DNA of 64,000 nt from Streptosporangium sandarakinum (lineage in GTDB: Bacteria; Actinomycetota; Actinomycetes; Streptosporangiales; Streptosporangiaceae). This document shows positions 50,278-58,594 of this stretch, piece after piece; within the stretch, counting starts at the first letter, position 1, and each line of letters opens with the position of its first letter. The position numbers and the translations under genes were made by a program. Below the pieces are notes generated by a model. It had not been told where the DNA came from. It made no database searches and was given only the letters and a program-made list of their open reading frames with translations. The stretch spans positions 3,472,001 through 3,536,000 of the forward strand of contig NZ_JACCCO010000001.1 in the NCBI RefSeq assembly GCF_013409935.1, in the 5' to 3' direction.

Positions 50278-50637
50278 TCAGGTCGTCACCTCGCATCGGT
50301 AGGGGAGCTCGCCTTGGGCCGTGCAGCCCGCGCCGCGCACCAGCCAGCCCTGGGGGAACCTGTGCAGGAAGACGGTGTCCCGCGACAGCCGTACCTGCGC
50401 CTCGTCGCCCCAGACCGCGGTGTCCACCGGCTGTCCGCCGGGCAGTTCGAGGTCGAGGATGGCGTTGGCGCACCTCTGGCCGCCGGTGCTCAGCCCCTCG
50501 GCCGCCGAGGGGGCCAGCAGCGAGCACGCCTGCTCTCCCTGGCGGTCGTGCACCGCGCCGTAGAAACGGGTGGCCGCCTGTTCGGCGGTTTCCCGTTCGG
50601 CTGAGGAACAACCGGTCAAAATCGCAACTAATGACAT
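50278..50637 (-). CDS. Small putative lipoprotein
   Basis: A 119-residue protein with a short hydrophobic start and lipobox (MSLVAILTGC; Cys10), then a helical/SnoaL-like body (AEQAATRFYGAVHDRQGEQACSLLAP, RDTVFLHRFPQGWLVRGAGC). Three further Cys may form disulfides. The signal lacks basic residues, so the true start may be upstream, although a stop lies shortly before TTG 50646. First gene of the operon with the 27-residue peptide and DUF6766. Confidence 0.7.
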   Translation of the reverse strand: MSLVAILTGCSSAERETAEQAATRFYGAVHDRQGEQACSLLAPSAAEGLSTGGQRCANAILDLELPGGQPVDTAVWGDEAQVRLSRDTVFLHRFPQGWLVRGAGCTAQGELPYRCEVTT

Positions 50638-50788
50638 CAATGCCAATTAAATTGCTCGACTGTTCATCGGCTCCCCTTACCCCGCCGCCCCCAAAAGTCA
50701 CGTCGGGACGACTACGCCGTGTACGCGCGCCGGAACGTAAGGATGCGATGCGCGTGCCCCCGGCGGGCCGGCCGGGGGCACGCCGGCC

Positions 50789-51742
50789 TCAGCGCACCCG
50801 GGGCAGCACCTCGCGGGCGTAGAAGTCGAAGAAGGCGTCCTGCTCGGGGCCGATCTGGCTGATGTAGACCTCGTCGAAGCCCGCGTCCACGTACTCCTTG
50901 ATCGACTGGATGTGCTTCTTGGGGTCGGGACCGCAGGGCGTGGAGGCGGTGGCCTGCTCCTCGGTGACCATCTCCGCGAGCTGCTCGAAGTGCCGCGGCA
51001 GCGGCAGGAGCTGGGACGCCTCCCCCTGGATGCCCTGGGTCGGCCAGAGCCGGTGCACGGTCTTGCGGGCCTCGGCCTCGTCGGTGGCGTAGCAGACCTT
51101 CAGGCCGCTCTGGGTGGGCTTGCCCTCGCCTCCGGCCTTGTGGAACTGCTCCACCAGCTCGGCCGCGGGGCCGGTGCAGATGTACCCGTCGCCGATCCGC
51201 CCGGCCAGCTCCACCGACTTCTTGCCGAAGCCGGAGACGTAGACGGGCGGCGGGCTGTCGGGCAGCGTGTACAGGCGGGCGTTGTCGACGTCGTAGTGGA
51301 GACCGCGGTGGGTGACCAGCTTGCCCGACCACAGCTCCCGCATGAGCTCGACCGCCTCCTCCAGCATCTCCAGCCGCTCGGAGGCCGGGGGCCAGCGGGA
51401 CTCGATGATGTGCTCGTTCAGCGCCTCGCCGGTGCCGACGCCGAGCCGGAACCGGCCGTCGGTGAGCACGGCGCTGGTGGCGGCGGCCTGGGCGATGATC
51501 GCCGGGTGGATGCGGACCAGCGGGCAGGTGACGGCCGTGGTGATCGGCAGCGAGGTCGCCTCGGCGATGGCGCCGATGACCGACCACACGAACGGGCTCT
51601 GCCCCTGCGCGTCCAGCCAGGGATGGTAGTGGTCGGAGATCCACAGCCCCTCGAAACCGGCCCGCTCGGCCAGCTTCGCCTGCCGTACCAGTTCCTTGGG
51701 GTCGTGTTCCTCGCAGGAGAGGAAGTATCCGAACCTGGTCAT
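50789..51742 (-). CDS. LLM-class F420-dependent oxidoreductase
   Basis: A 317-residue luciferase-like TIM barrel of the actinobacterial G6PDH-related subfamily. Key parts: GYFLSCEEHDPKELVRQAKLAERAGFEGLWISDHYHPW, then VTCPLVRIHPAIIAQAAAT and LGVGTGEALNEHI. These positions contact F420 in related enzymes. AGGAGG precedes the ATG. It probably reduces or oxidises a small organic compound with F420. Confidence 0.9.
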   Translation of the reverse strand: MTRFGYFLSCEEHDPKELVRQAKLAERAGFEGLWISDHYHPWLDAQGQSPFVWSVIGAIAEATSLPITTAVTCPLVRIHPAIIAQAAATSAVLTDGRFRLGVGTGEALNEHIIESRWPPASERLEMLEEAVELMRELWSGKLVTHRGLHYDVDNARLYTLPDSPPPVYVSGFGKKSVELAGRIGDGYICTGPAAELVEQFHKAGGEGKPTQSGLKVCYATDEAEARKTVHRLWPTQGIQGEASQLLPLPRHFEQLAEMVTEEQATASTPCGPDPKKHIQSIKEYVDAGFDEVYISQIGPEQDAFFDFYAREVLPRVR

Positions 51743-51928
51743 CGCCGCCTCCTCGGTGCCTCGTTCCAGATCAGTGGCCATACCCAGGTTGACGAGGCCA
51801 AACGGATCAGCCGGGAAAACGCGGGGCGGGGCCGCGGCCGCCCGGCCCCGCCCCGGCCCACCGCCGGAGACCGGAGGCCGGAGCCCGTCCGGACCCCGGG
51901 TCCCGGGCTCCCGTCCCTGCTTCCGTGC

Positions 51929-54379
51929 CTACTCCCGCGCGCCGACCGCCTCCGCCGGGTGCCGGGCCAGGACGACGCGGGCCGGCAGCGCGGTGGCCGC
52001 GAGGGCGAGCAGGGCGGCGGCGCCGACCACCGCGAGATAGCCGAGCGGCGGGACGTACGGCGCCGCCGACCCCGTCATGCCCGTGCTGAACGCCGTGAGC
52101 GTCACCAGCGCGATGCCCGTCCCCAGCGCCACCGCGACCGCGAGCGCGACCAGGGTCTCCAGCCCGAGCATCCGGCGCGCCTGTCGCCGTGTCGTACCGA
52201 CCAGGCGCAGCAGCGCCAGCTCGCGTGACCTCGCCGAGGTGGACATGGCCAGGGTGTTGACCACGGCGATCGCGGTGAACGCGATGATCAGGCCCATCGC
52301 GACGTAGTTCACCTCGGCGTTCGCCGGGCCGGCCCAGGCGGCTCCGGCCGTCTCCGCCACGCCGGTGCCGGGAACGGCCCGCGCGAGGTCCGCCCGGGTC
52401 AGGGAGGGCGCCGAGACCAGCGCGGTGCCGAGCGGGTCGTCCACGTGCCGGGCCACCAGCGCGTGGGAGAGCGTGAGGTCGCCGAACCCCAGCCCGCGGC
52501 GGTAGACCGCGGTGACGCGCAGGTCGGCCGGGGTTCCGTCGCCGAGCGTCAGGCGGAGCCTCCCGCCCACCCGGACGCCGAGCCGTTCGGCCGCCGTACG
52601 GCTGACCGCGACCGCGTCCTCGCCGAGGCCGTCCAGCCTTCCGGCGACCACGCCCAGGTCGAGGGTCCTGCCGAGGCCCTCGCCGGTGACACCCTGCGCG
52701 CCGTACTTTTCCAGGCCCACCCGCACCGAGGTGTGCAGCACCTCGGTGACCGCCTCGACGCCCGGGAGGCCGCGCAGGGCCGCCGCCGCCCCGGAGGGCA
52801 GGTGCGGGCCGAGGACGTGCCCGGCCACGGTGCCGGCCGCCGCCTCCCGTCGGGCGGCGTCCTCCACGGTGGTCTGCGTGAACAGGATCGTGCAGGTCAT
52901 CGCCACCATCAGGCTGAGCGGCGCGATGATCGAGGCCAGGCGCGGCGCGCCGGCCCGCAGGTTGGCCGCGGCCAGGTGGCCGCTCGCCCGGAAGGCCCGC
53001 AGCGGCGCCCCGAGCAGGGTGGCCGCCACCCGCGCGACCAGCGGGCCGAGCAGCGCCACGGCGACCGTCCACACCAGCGCGGTGAGCATGGTGACCGGGC
53101 TCGCCGCCGCCTCGGTCGACAGGGACGACAGCACCAGCGTCAGCGCGAGGCCGCCCCCGGCGCACAGCAGCCCGGCGACCAGCCTGCCCGTCGGCAGCAG
53201 CGCGGCCGGCAGCGCCACCTCGCCCAGCGCCTCCACCGGGCGGATCCGTACGGCGCGGCGGGCCGAGAGCCGGGACGCCGCCCACGCGGCCGCCACGGTC
53301 GCCGCGAGCGCCGCGAACACCGGGAACGGGCTGACGACCAGCCGCAGGTTCGGCGGCATCGCGCCCAGTGCGACGAACCGGGAGCGCAGCCAGAACCCCA
53401 GGCCGATGCCGACCGCCGCGCCGATCAACCCGGCCACCGCGCCGACCAGCAGCGCCTCGCCACCCAGCATCTTCCGCACCTGGCGGGGAGTGGCCGCGAC
53501 GGCCCGCAGCAGGGCGATCTCCCGCTGGCGCTGCTGGACGGACAGCGCGGACGTGCCGACGACGACGAGGATCGCCACCAGCAGCGAGGTGCCGCCGAGC
53601 GCGCCGCCGAGGCTGATCAGCCGCACCCTCGCCTGCTCGGCGTCCGGGAACTCCACGGCGCCGCGCTCGTCCCCGGTGGCGGCGAGTGCCGGGACACCGC
53701 CGGGGGCCGCGGCGGCCTCACGCAGCGCCGCGGACACGTCCACCGCCGGGAAGACGCCGACGGCGCTGACCATGCCCGGCCGGCCGGTCAGGCGGCGGGC
53801 CTCGGCGGGAGAGAGGAACAGCGTCTCCCGGCCGGGCAGGTCCTGAGCGGTGACGCCGGTCACCAGGTAGGTCCGGTCACCGGCCGGCGTCCGCACCGGC
53901 ACACGCGCGCCGGGCCGCAGTCCCGCCCCGGCCTCCACGGCCACCTCTCCGTCCGTCCGCGGCGCGCGGCCCGCGCTCAGGGTGAACGGGGTCAGTGCCG
54001 CCGACTCCCAGCCGTGCCCCTCGAAGGGACGGCCGGCGACGTAGAGGGGGAACGTCACCTCGGTGACCACCCGCGAGACGCCGGGGAGGCGGCGCAGCCG
54101 TTCGGCGAGGGACACCGGAACCCATGCCCGCTCGGCCAGCGGCTTGGCCTTGGTCTTGGTCTTCTCCGCCGACTTGCGGATCGTCTCGCGGGCGAACCGG
54201 TCACCGGTGACGACCACCGGGGTGCCCGCGTAGCGCTCCGGGGCGACGCTCCCGCGCAGCCCCGTCTCCAGCAGCATGCCGCAGGCGCAGACCAGCGCGG
54301 CGGCGCAGAGCAGGGCGACGAACGCGCCCGCGAAGGCGGCCCCGCGGTGCCGGATCGTCCTCATCGCCAGAGAGATCAT
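51929..54379 (-). CDS. FtsX-type ABC transporter permease (MacB-like)
   Basis: An 816-residue permease with a leading helix (GAAFAGAFVALLCAAALVCACG), two FtsX domains and large extracellular domains. Each core repeats the pattern VGTSALSVQQRQREIALLRAVAATPRQVRKML and STSARSRELALLRLVGTTRRQARRML. Ten membrane segments are expected. It is translationally coupled to the ATPase gene (TGATG). Exports an unknown compound or conducts envelope stress response. Confidence 0.9.
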   Translation of the reverse strand: MISLAMRTIRHRGAAFAGAFVALLCAAALVCACGMLLETGLRGSVAPERYAGTPVVVTGDRFARETIRKSAEKTKTKAKPLAERAWVPVSLAERLRRLPGVSRVVTEVTFPLYVAGRPFEGHGWESAALTPFTLSAGRAPRTDGEVAVEAGAGLRPGARVPVRTPAGDRTYLVTGVTAQDLPGRETLFLSPAEARRLTGRPGMVSAVGVFPAVDVSAALREAAAAPGGVPALAATGDERGAVEFPDAEQARVRLISLGGALGGTSLLVAILVVVGTSALSVQQRQREIALLRAVAATPRQVRKMLGGEALLVGAVAGLIGAAVGIGLGFWLRSRFVALGAMPPNLRLVVSPFPVFAALAATVAAAWAASRLSARRAVRIRPVEALGEVALPAALLPTGRLVAGLLCAGGGLALTLVLSSLSTEAAASPVTMLTALVWTVAVALLGPLVARVAATLLGAPLRAFRASGHLAAANLRAGAPRLASIIAPLSLMVAMTCTILFTQTTVEDAARREAAAGTVAGHVLGPHLPSGAAAALRGLPGVEAVTEVLHTSVRVGLEKYGAQGVTGEGLGRTLDLGVVAGRLDGLGEDAVAVSRTAAERLGVRVGGRLRLTLGDGTPADLRVTAVYRRGLGFGDLTLSHALVARHVDDPLGTALVSAPSLTRADLARAVPGTGVAETAGAAWAGPANAEVNYVAMGLIIAFTAIAVVNTLAMSTSARSRELALLRLVGTTRRQARRMLGLETLVALAVAVALGTGIALVTLTAFSTGMTGSAAPYVPPLGYLAVVGAAALLALAATALPARVVLARHPAEAVGARE

Positions 54380-55110
54380 CACACCCACGCTCCCAGCCGG
54401 GTCATCCGCTCGGCCACCTTCTCGGAGGTGGGAGCCGCCATGGAGTCCACGATCCGGCCGTCCGCCAGGAAGAGCACCGCGTCGGCGTAGGAGGCGGCCA
54501 CCGGGTCGTGGGTGACCATCACCACCGTCTGCCCCGTGCCGTCCACGATCTCCCGCAGCAGCGTCAGCACGTCACGGGCGGTCATCGTGTCCAGCGCCCC
54601 GGTCGGCTCGTCGCCGAACACCACCTCGGGCCGGGTGACCAGCGCACGGGCGATGGCGACCCGCTGCTGCTGGCCGCCGGACAACTGGGCGGGCCGGTGG
54701 CCGGTCCGTCCCCGCAGACCCACCCGGGAGACGACCTCGTCCAGCCACGCCCGGTCCGCCCGCGTCCCGGCCAGCCGCAGCGGCAGCGTGATGTTCTCCT
54801 CCACGGTGAGCGCCGGGATCAGGTTGAACGCCTGGAACACGAAGCCGACCCGCCGCCTGCGCAGCTCGGTCAGGGCCGTCTCGTCCATCCCGGACAGCTC
54901 GGTGCCGCCGAGCCGTACCGAACCCGAGGACGGCACGTCCAGTCCCGCCGCGCAGTGCAGGAACGTGCTCTTGCCCGACCCCGAAGGTCCCATCACCGCG
55001 GTGAAGCTCCCGCGCGGGATCCCCACCGACACCTCGCGCAGGGCCGCGACCGCGCCCTGCCCCTTCCCGTACACCTTGCTCACCGCGTCCAGCCGCACCA
55101 CGTCCGTCAT
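54379..55110 (-). CDS. ABC transporter ATP-binding protein (MacB/LolD type)
   Basis: A 243-residue ATPase: Walker A GPSGSGKS (41-48), Q loop VFQAFNLIP, signature LSGGQQQR, Walker B VVFGDEPTGALD and switch MVTHDP. It powers the FtsX-type permease encoded downstream. The pair is divergent from a LuxR response regulator gene, which with the double histidine kinase beyond it probably controls the transporter. Confidence 0.95.
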   Translation of the reverse strand: MTDVVRLDAVSKVYGKGQGAVAALREVSVGIPRGSFTAVMGPSGSGKSTFLHCAAGLDVPSSGSVRLGGTELSGMDETALTELRRRRVGFVFQAFNLIPALTVEENITLPLRLAGTRADRAWLDEVVSRVGLRGRTGHRPAQLSGGQQQRVAIARALVTRPEVVFGDEPTGALDTMTARDVLTLLREIVDGTGQTVVMVTHDPVAASYADAVLFLADGRIVDSMAAPTSEKVAERMTRLGAWV

Positions 55111-55164
55111 GTCCTCAACCCTGGCGGCGGGGTGCGGCGCGGACCACGGAGGTGCTCACCGATC

Positions 55165-55184
55165 GGTCATGACCTCATCATGAT
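55165..55184. promoter_or_regulatory. Repeated TCATGA element between ABC operon and regulator
   Basis: GGTCATGACC (55165-55174) and ATCATGAT (55177-55184) are adjacent palindromes sharing TCATGA at 10-bp spacing, in the divergent promoter region. Similar elements bind NarL/DesR-type regulators; a direct target of the neighbouring response regulator is likely. Confidence 0.55.
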
Positions 55185-55208
55185 CCGGACACTGGTAGAC
55201 ATATCCCT

Positions 55209-55817
55209 GTGATCCGTGTGCTTCTCGCCGAGGACCAGCACGTCATCAGGGGCGCCCTGGCCGCACTGCTCGGCCTCGAACCGGACCTGGAGATCGTGGC
55301 CGCCGTCGACTCGGGCGACGCGGCCCTCTCCGCGGCCCTGGTCCACCGCCCGGACGTCGCGGTGCTCGACATCGACATGCCCGGCGCGCGCGACGGCCTG
55401 GCCGCCGCCGCCGAACTGCGTGAGAGGCTGCCGGGCTGCCGCACCCTCATGCTGACCGCGCACGGCAAGCCGGGCCACCTGCGCCGCGCGCTCGGCGCCC
55501 AGGTGGACGGGTTCCTGCTGAAGACCGCGCCGCCGGAGGACCTGGTCGCCGGGATCCGCGCGGTCGCGGCGGGGCAGAGGGTGCTCGACCCTTCGCTCGC
55601 GGTCACCGCCTGGAACCTGGCCGACAACCCGCTGACCCCCCGGGAGGCCGACGTGCTGCGACTGGCGGCGAGCGGCGCCGACGCGGCCGAGATCGCGGCC
55701 CGGCTCTTCCTCGGTGCCGGAACGGTGCGCAACTACCTGACCGCCATCGTGGCCAAGCTCAACGCCCGCAACCGCACCGACGCCGTCCGCATCGCCTCCG
55801 AGGCCGGCTGGATCTGA
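55209..55817 (+). CDS. LuxR/NarL-type response regulator
   Basis: A 202-residue regulator. The receiver has the acidic pocket (Glu8/Asp9), phospho-acceptor Asp54 (VLDIDMPG) and Lys in FLLKTAPPEDL; the C-terminal HTH is NPLTPREADVLRLAASGADAAEIAARLFLG. GTG start without a ribosome-binding site, with a TAGACA-type -10 just upstream, so a leaderless mRNA is possible. It should receive phosphate from the convergent double histidine kinase. Confidence 0.92.
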   Translation: MIRVLLAEDQHVIRGALAALLGLEPDLEIVAAVDSGDAALSAALVHRPDVAVLDIDMPGARDGLAAAAELRERLPGCRTLMLTAHGKPGHLRRALGAQVDGFLLKTAPPEDLVAGIRAVAAGQRVLDPSLAVTAWNLADNPLTPREADVLRLAASGADAAEIAARLFLGAGTVRNYLTAIVAKLNARNRTDAVRIASEAGWI

Positions 55818-55953
55818 CCCGTCCACCGCCCGCCGTCCACCGCCTGCCGCCCGCCGTCCACCGGACCTGGAACTGGAACCGGAACCGGCCCTCGCCCCTC
55901 GGACCTTCCGGCCTTCGGCCTCTGGCCCCCGGTCCCCGGTCCCCGGTCCCCGG
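55818..55953. repeat. Short tandem repeats between the two-component genes
   Basis: The gap holds two kinds of simple repeats: CCGTCCACCGCC-type units (about 55820-55862) and four copies of the 7-bp unit CCCCGGT (about 55927-55954). There is no gene here. Confidence 0.6.
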
Positions 55954-58137
55954 TCAGTACGGTGCCCGCCCGGCGCGGTCGTCCCTGGCCGGGACGGCGG
56001 ACGGCGCGATGGCCACCGTGTCCCGGGGGACCGGTGCCCAGGCCGTCAGCTCGAAACGGTCACCGTCCCGGGCCGTGCCGAGCCGTCCGCCGAGGACCGC
56101 CAGGCGGGTGGTGAGGTTGCCGAGCCCGGCCGAGCCCGGCCGGACCCCGGCCCCGACCGCACCGTCACCGCGCACGTCACCCGCAGCCGCTCCATCGCCG
56201 CGCGCGCCACCCGTGCCCGCGCCGTCGTTGCGCACGCCGAGCCGTACGCCGCCCTCCTCCGCCGTCGTCGTGATCGCGCAGTGCCGGGCCGCGCTGTGCC
56301 GCAGCACGTTGGTCACCGCCTCCCGCAGCACCGTGCCCAGCGCGGCGTCCACCTCGCCGGGAAGCGCGCCGTGTGCGAGGGAGAGCTCGGCACGGACCCC
56401 CGCGGCGGCCAGCACCGACCGCGCCGTCTCCGCCTCGTCCGCCAGCGACACCGCGGCGCGCCCGCCGGAGACGACCCGCAGGTCCGCCTCGGCCTTCCCG
56501 GTCATCGTCAGGACCTCCGTCAGCTCCGCGCGGGCCCGCTCCGGGTCCAGCCGCCTGGCCAGCTCGCACCTGAGCAGGATCGCGGCCAGGCTGGAGCCGA
56601 GGAGGTCGTGCAGGTCGCGGGCGGCGCGCAGGCGCTCCTCGACCACGGCGGAGCGGGCCAGCCCCTGCCTGGCCTCCCGCAGCTCCCTGACCAGCTGGGC
56701 GAGCCTGACCAGCCCGTACATCACCAGCCCGGTCACCAGCGTGCTCACCGTGAAGTTGACCGTCACCGGGACCGGCAGGCCGAGCAGCACCGCGGCGACC
56801 GCCGTGCCCGCCATCACGCACCCGGCCAGCGGCCAGGCCACCGCCGCCGGGAACGCGAGCAGGACCGGGCCGGCGAGGAACCCGGGCACGCCCAGCCACG
56901 CCCTGCCGAACACCGGGATCGGCGCGAAGGCCAGCAGCGCCATCACCGCGAGCGCGGCCATGTGCCGCCCGGTGACCGAACGGACCTGCATGACGACGAT
57001 CACCGCGAGGCAGGCGGCGGCCGGCGCGGCCAGGTGCGCGGGGACGGTCAGCAGCGCCTTGGCCGAGAACCCGAGCAGCACGGCGACCAGCAGCGCGACG
57101 GACAGCCGGTAGGCGCGCGGGTCCTCGGCGGGCGCTGACGGCCCCTGGTCCGCGGCCGGCGCGGGCAGCACGGTCTCGACGGTCAGCCATCCCTCGGCCG
57201 TCAGGTCCGTCGACAGGCCGCCGCCCGACAGCGCGGCCTGCCGGGCCGACTCGGCGAGGCCCTCGTCGTCGGCCGTGCGGGCGCCGTCGTGGACGACGCG
57301 CAGTCGTATCGTCCCGTGTGCCGCGACGGTCTCGATCAGGCATTTCCTGACAGTGTTCTGCCGTACCGCCCCGACCACGACCTCGCGCAGCACGGTCGCG
57401 AGCAGCGCGCCGGCCGGGCCGAGCGGCTCGGTGTGCCCGGCGCGCACCTCCACCTCGGCGCCCGCCGCCGCCAGCATCGCCCGGGCCGTCGTCACCTCGG
57501 GCGTCAGGGACGTGGCGCGGTAGCCGGCGGCGGCGGCTCTGGCGTCGGCCAGCGAGCGGCGGGCGGCGCCGACGACCTCGCCGAGCACCTCGCCGGCGTT
57601 CTCCGGCCGGTCGAGGGCGAGCCGGACGCCCCCGGCGATCCCGGCGAGCCCCCGGCCGATGCCGTCGTTCAGTTCGGCGGCGATGCGCAGCCGCTCCTCG
57701 GCCGCCGCCGCCATCGTCAGGGCCAGACGGGCGGCGTGCACCTCCTCCACCCGCTCGGCGAGCCGGGTGAGGCCGTAGATCACCAGCGAGACGAGCACCA
57801 TGCTGATCACCGAGTCCGCCGGGCCGATGACGGCGGCGCTGACCGCCACCGGCACGGCCAGCGCCCAGGCGCGGGTCAGCAGCAGGGACCCGCCGACGAA
57901 ACCCAGGATCCCGACGGATGTGCCGAAGCCGAGCACGGCCGTGTAGCAGACCAGCGCCTGTACGGCCGGCAGCCACGGCCGCCTGAACCGCCGCAGGCCG
58001 GGCGACACGTGGACGAGCTGGAGCCCGAGGGCCACGGCGGCGAGCGGTGACCCCGCGAGGACGTAGACGGCCGCGAAACCGGCGAACGCCACGCCGGCGA
58101 TCACCCGCGCCAGGCGGGGCACCGGAACCCGCGACAT
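55954..58137 (-). CDS. Double sensor histidine kinase with degenerate first module
   Basis: A 727-residue protein built of two similar NarX/DesK-type modules, each with about four to five membrane helices and a HisKA_3/ATPase part. In module 1 the phospho-acceptor position is Asn157 (RIAAELNDGIGRGL) and the N box reads LREVVVGAVRQN with no Asn, so it is a pseudokinase. Module 2 is intact: His510 (RAARDLHDLLGSSL), N box LREAVTNVLRHS and G box GSAGLGNLTTRL. Residues 650-680 are a Gly/Asp/Ala repeat (GARGDGAAAGDVRGDGAVG). The gene is convergent with its probable regulator. Confidence 0.9.
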   Translation of the reverse strand: MSRVPVPRLARVIAGVAFAGFAAVYVLAGSPLAAVALGLQLVHVSPGLRRFRRPWLPAVQALVCYTAVLGFGTSVGILGFVGGSLLLTRAWALAVPVAVSAAVIGPADSVISMVLVSLVIYGLTRLAERVEEVHAARLALTMAAAAEERLRIAAELNDGIGRGLAGIAGGVRLALDRPENAGEVLGEVVGAARRSLADARAAAAGYRATSLTPEVTTARAMLAAAGAEVEVRAGHTEPLGPAGALLATVLREVVVGAVRQNTVRKCLIETVAAHGTIRLRVVHDGARTADDEGLAESARQAALSGGGLSTDLTAEGWLTVETVLPAPAADQGPSAPAEDPRAYRLSVALLVAVLLGFSAKALLTVPAHLAAPAAACLAVIVVMQVRSVTGRHMAALAVMALLAFAPIPVFGRAWLGVPGFLAGPVLLAFPAAVAWPLAGCVMAGTAVAAVLLGLPVPVTVNFTVSTLVTGLVMYGLVRLAQLVRELREARQGLARSAVVEERLRAARDLHDLLGSSLAAILLRCELARRLDPERARAELTEVLTMTGKAEADLRVVSGGRAAVSLADEAETARSVLAAAGVRAELSLAHGALPGEVDAALGTVLREAVTNVLRHSAARHCAITTTAEEGGVRLGVRNDGAGTGGARGDGAAAGDVRGDGAVGAGVRPGSAGLGNLTTRLAVLGGRLGTARDGDRFELTAWAPVPRDTVAIAPSAVPARDDRAGRAPY

Positions 58138-58423
58138 CCCGAACTCCCCCCGACCCTCCGAACCGGAGCAAGCCTACGGCGAGGCCGCCACCCGGCCACC
58201 ACCCCCGTCACCTCCGCCGCCCCCACCGCCCGCGCCGTCTCCGTCGCCCGTGCCGCCTCCGCCGCCCGTACCGGGGCGAATGTACAGATCGCGTCAATAT
58301 CGCGGCAGGCGACGTATGGAACCCGTCAAGAGACCTAAAAGCCCCCAAACACCGCGATTTCCTTGTTCTATGGCCGCCGTCCGGGCGGCCGGAAGCAACC
58401 GAACGAATCCCTCGGGAGTGAAG

Positions 58424-58507
58424 ATGGCCGACATCGTCTTCGTCGCCCTGACGATCGCGTTGTTCGTGATCCTCGGGCTCGTCGTCAGGGCGGTGGAGCG
58501 CCTGTGA
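58424..58507 (+). CDS. 27-residue membrane peptide upstream of kdpF
   Basis: ATG 58424 follows GGGAG; the peptide begins MADIVFVALTIALFVILGLV and ends in a basic/acidic tail (RAVERL). Its stop overlaps the GTG of kdpF (GTGA). Small peptides like this precede kdpF in some actinomycetes; it may be a Kdp subunit or leader. The function is unproven. Confidence 0.65.
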   Translation: MADIVFVALTIALFVILGLVVRAVERL

Positions 58508-58593
58508 GCGCGATCAACGCCACCGGTCTGGCGGTCGCCGTCGTGCTGGTGATCTTCATGGTCGCCGCCCTGCTCTTCCCGGAGCGTTTCTGA
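58504..58593 (+). CDS. kdpF: KdpF, small subunit of the potassium ATPase
   Basis: A 29-residue single-helix peptide ([21 protein letters not shown], then PERF) in the normal place just before kdpA. It stabilises the Kdp complex. The GTG overlaps the upstream stop; the kdpA ATG follows 1 bp after its stop. Confidence 0.85.
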   Translation: MSAINATGLAVAVVLVIFMVAALLFPERF

Positions 58594-58594
58594 C

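Noticed and set aside
58200-58423. c-di-AMP (ydaO-type) riboswitch in the kdp leader
   Set aside because: Only a small hairpin (GGCCGCC/GGCGGCC, about 58371-58389) is visible; the conserved ydaO segments could not be recognised.
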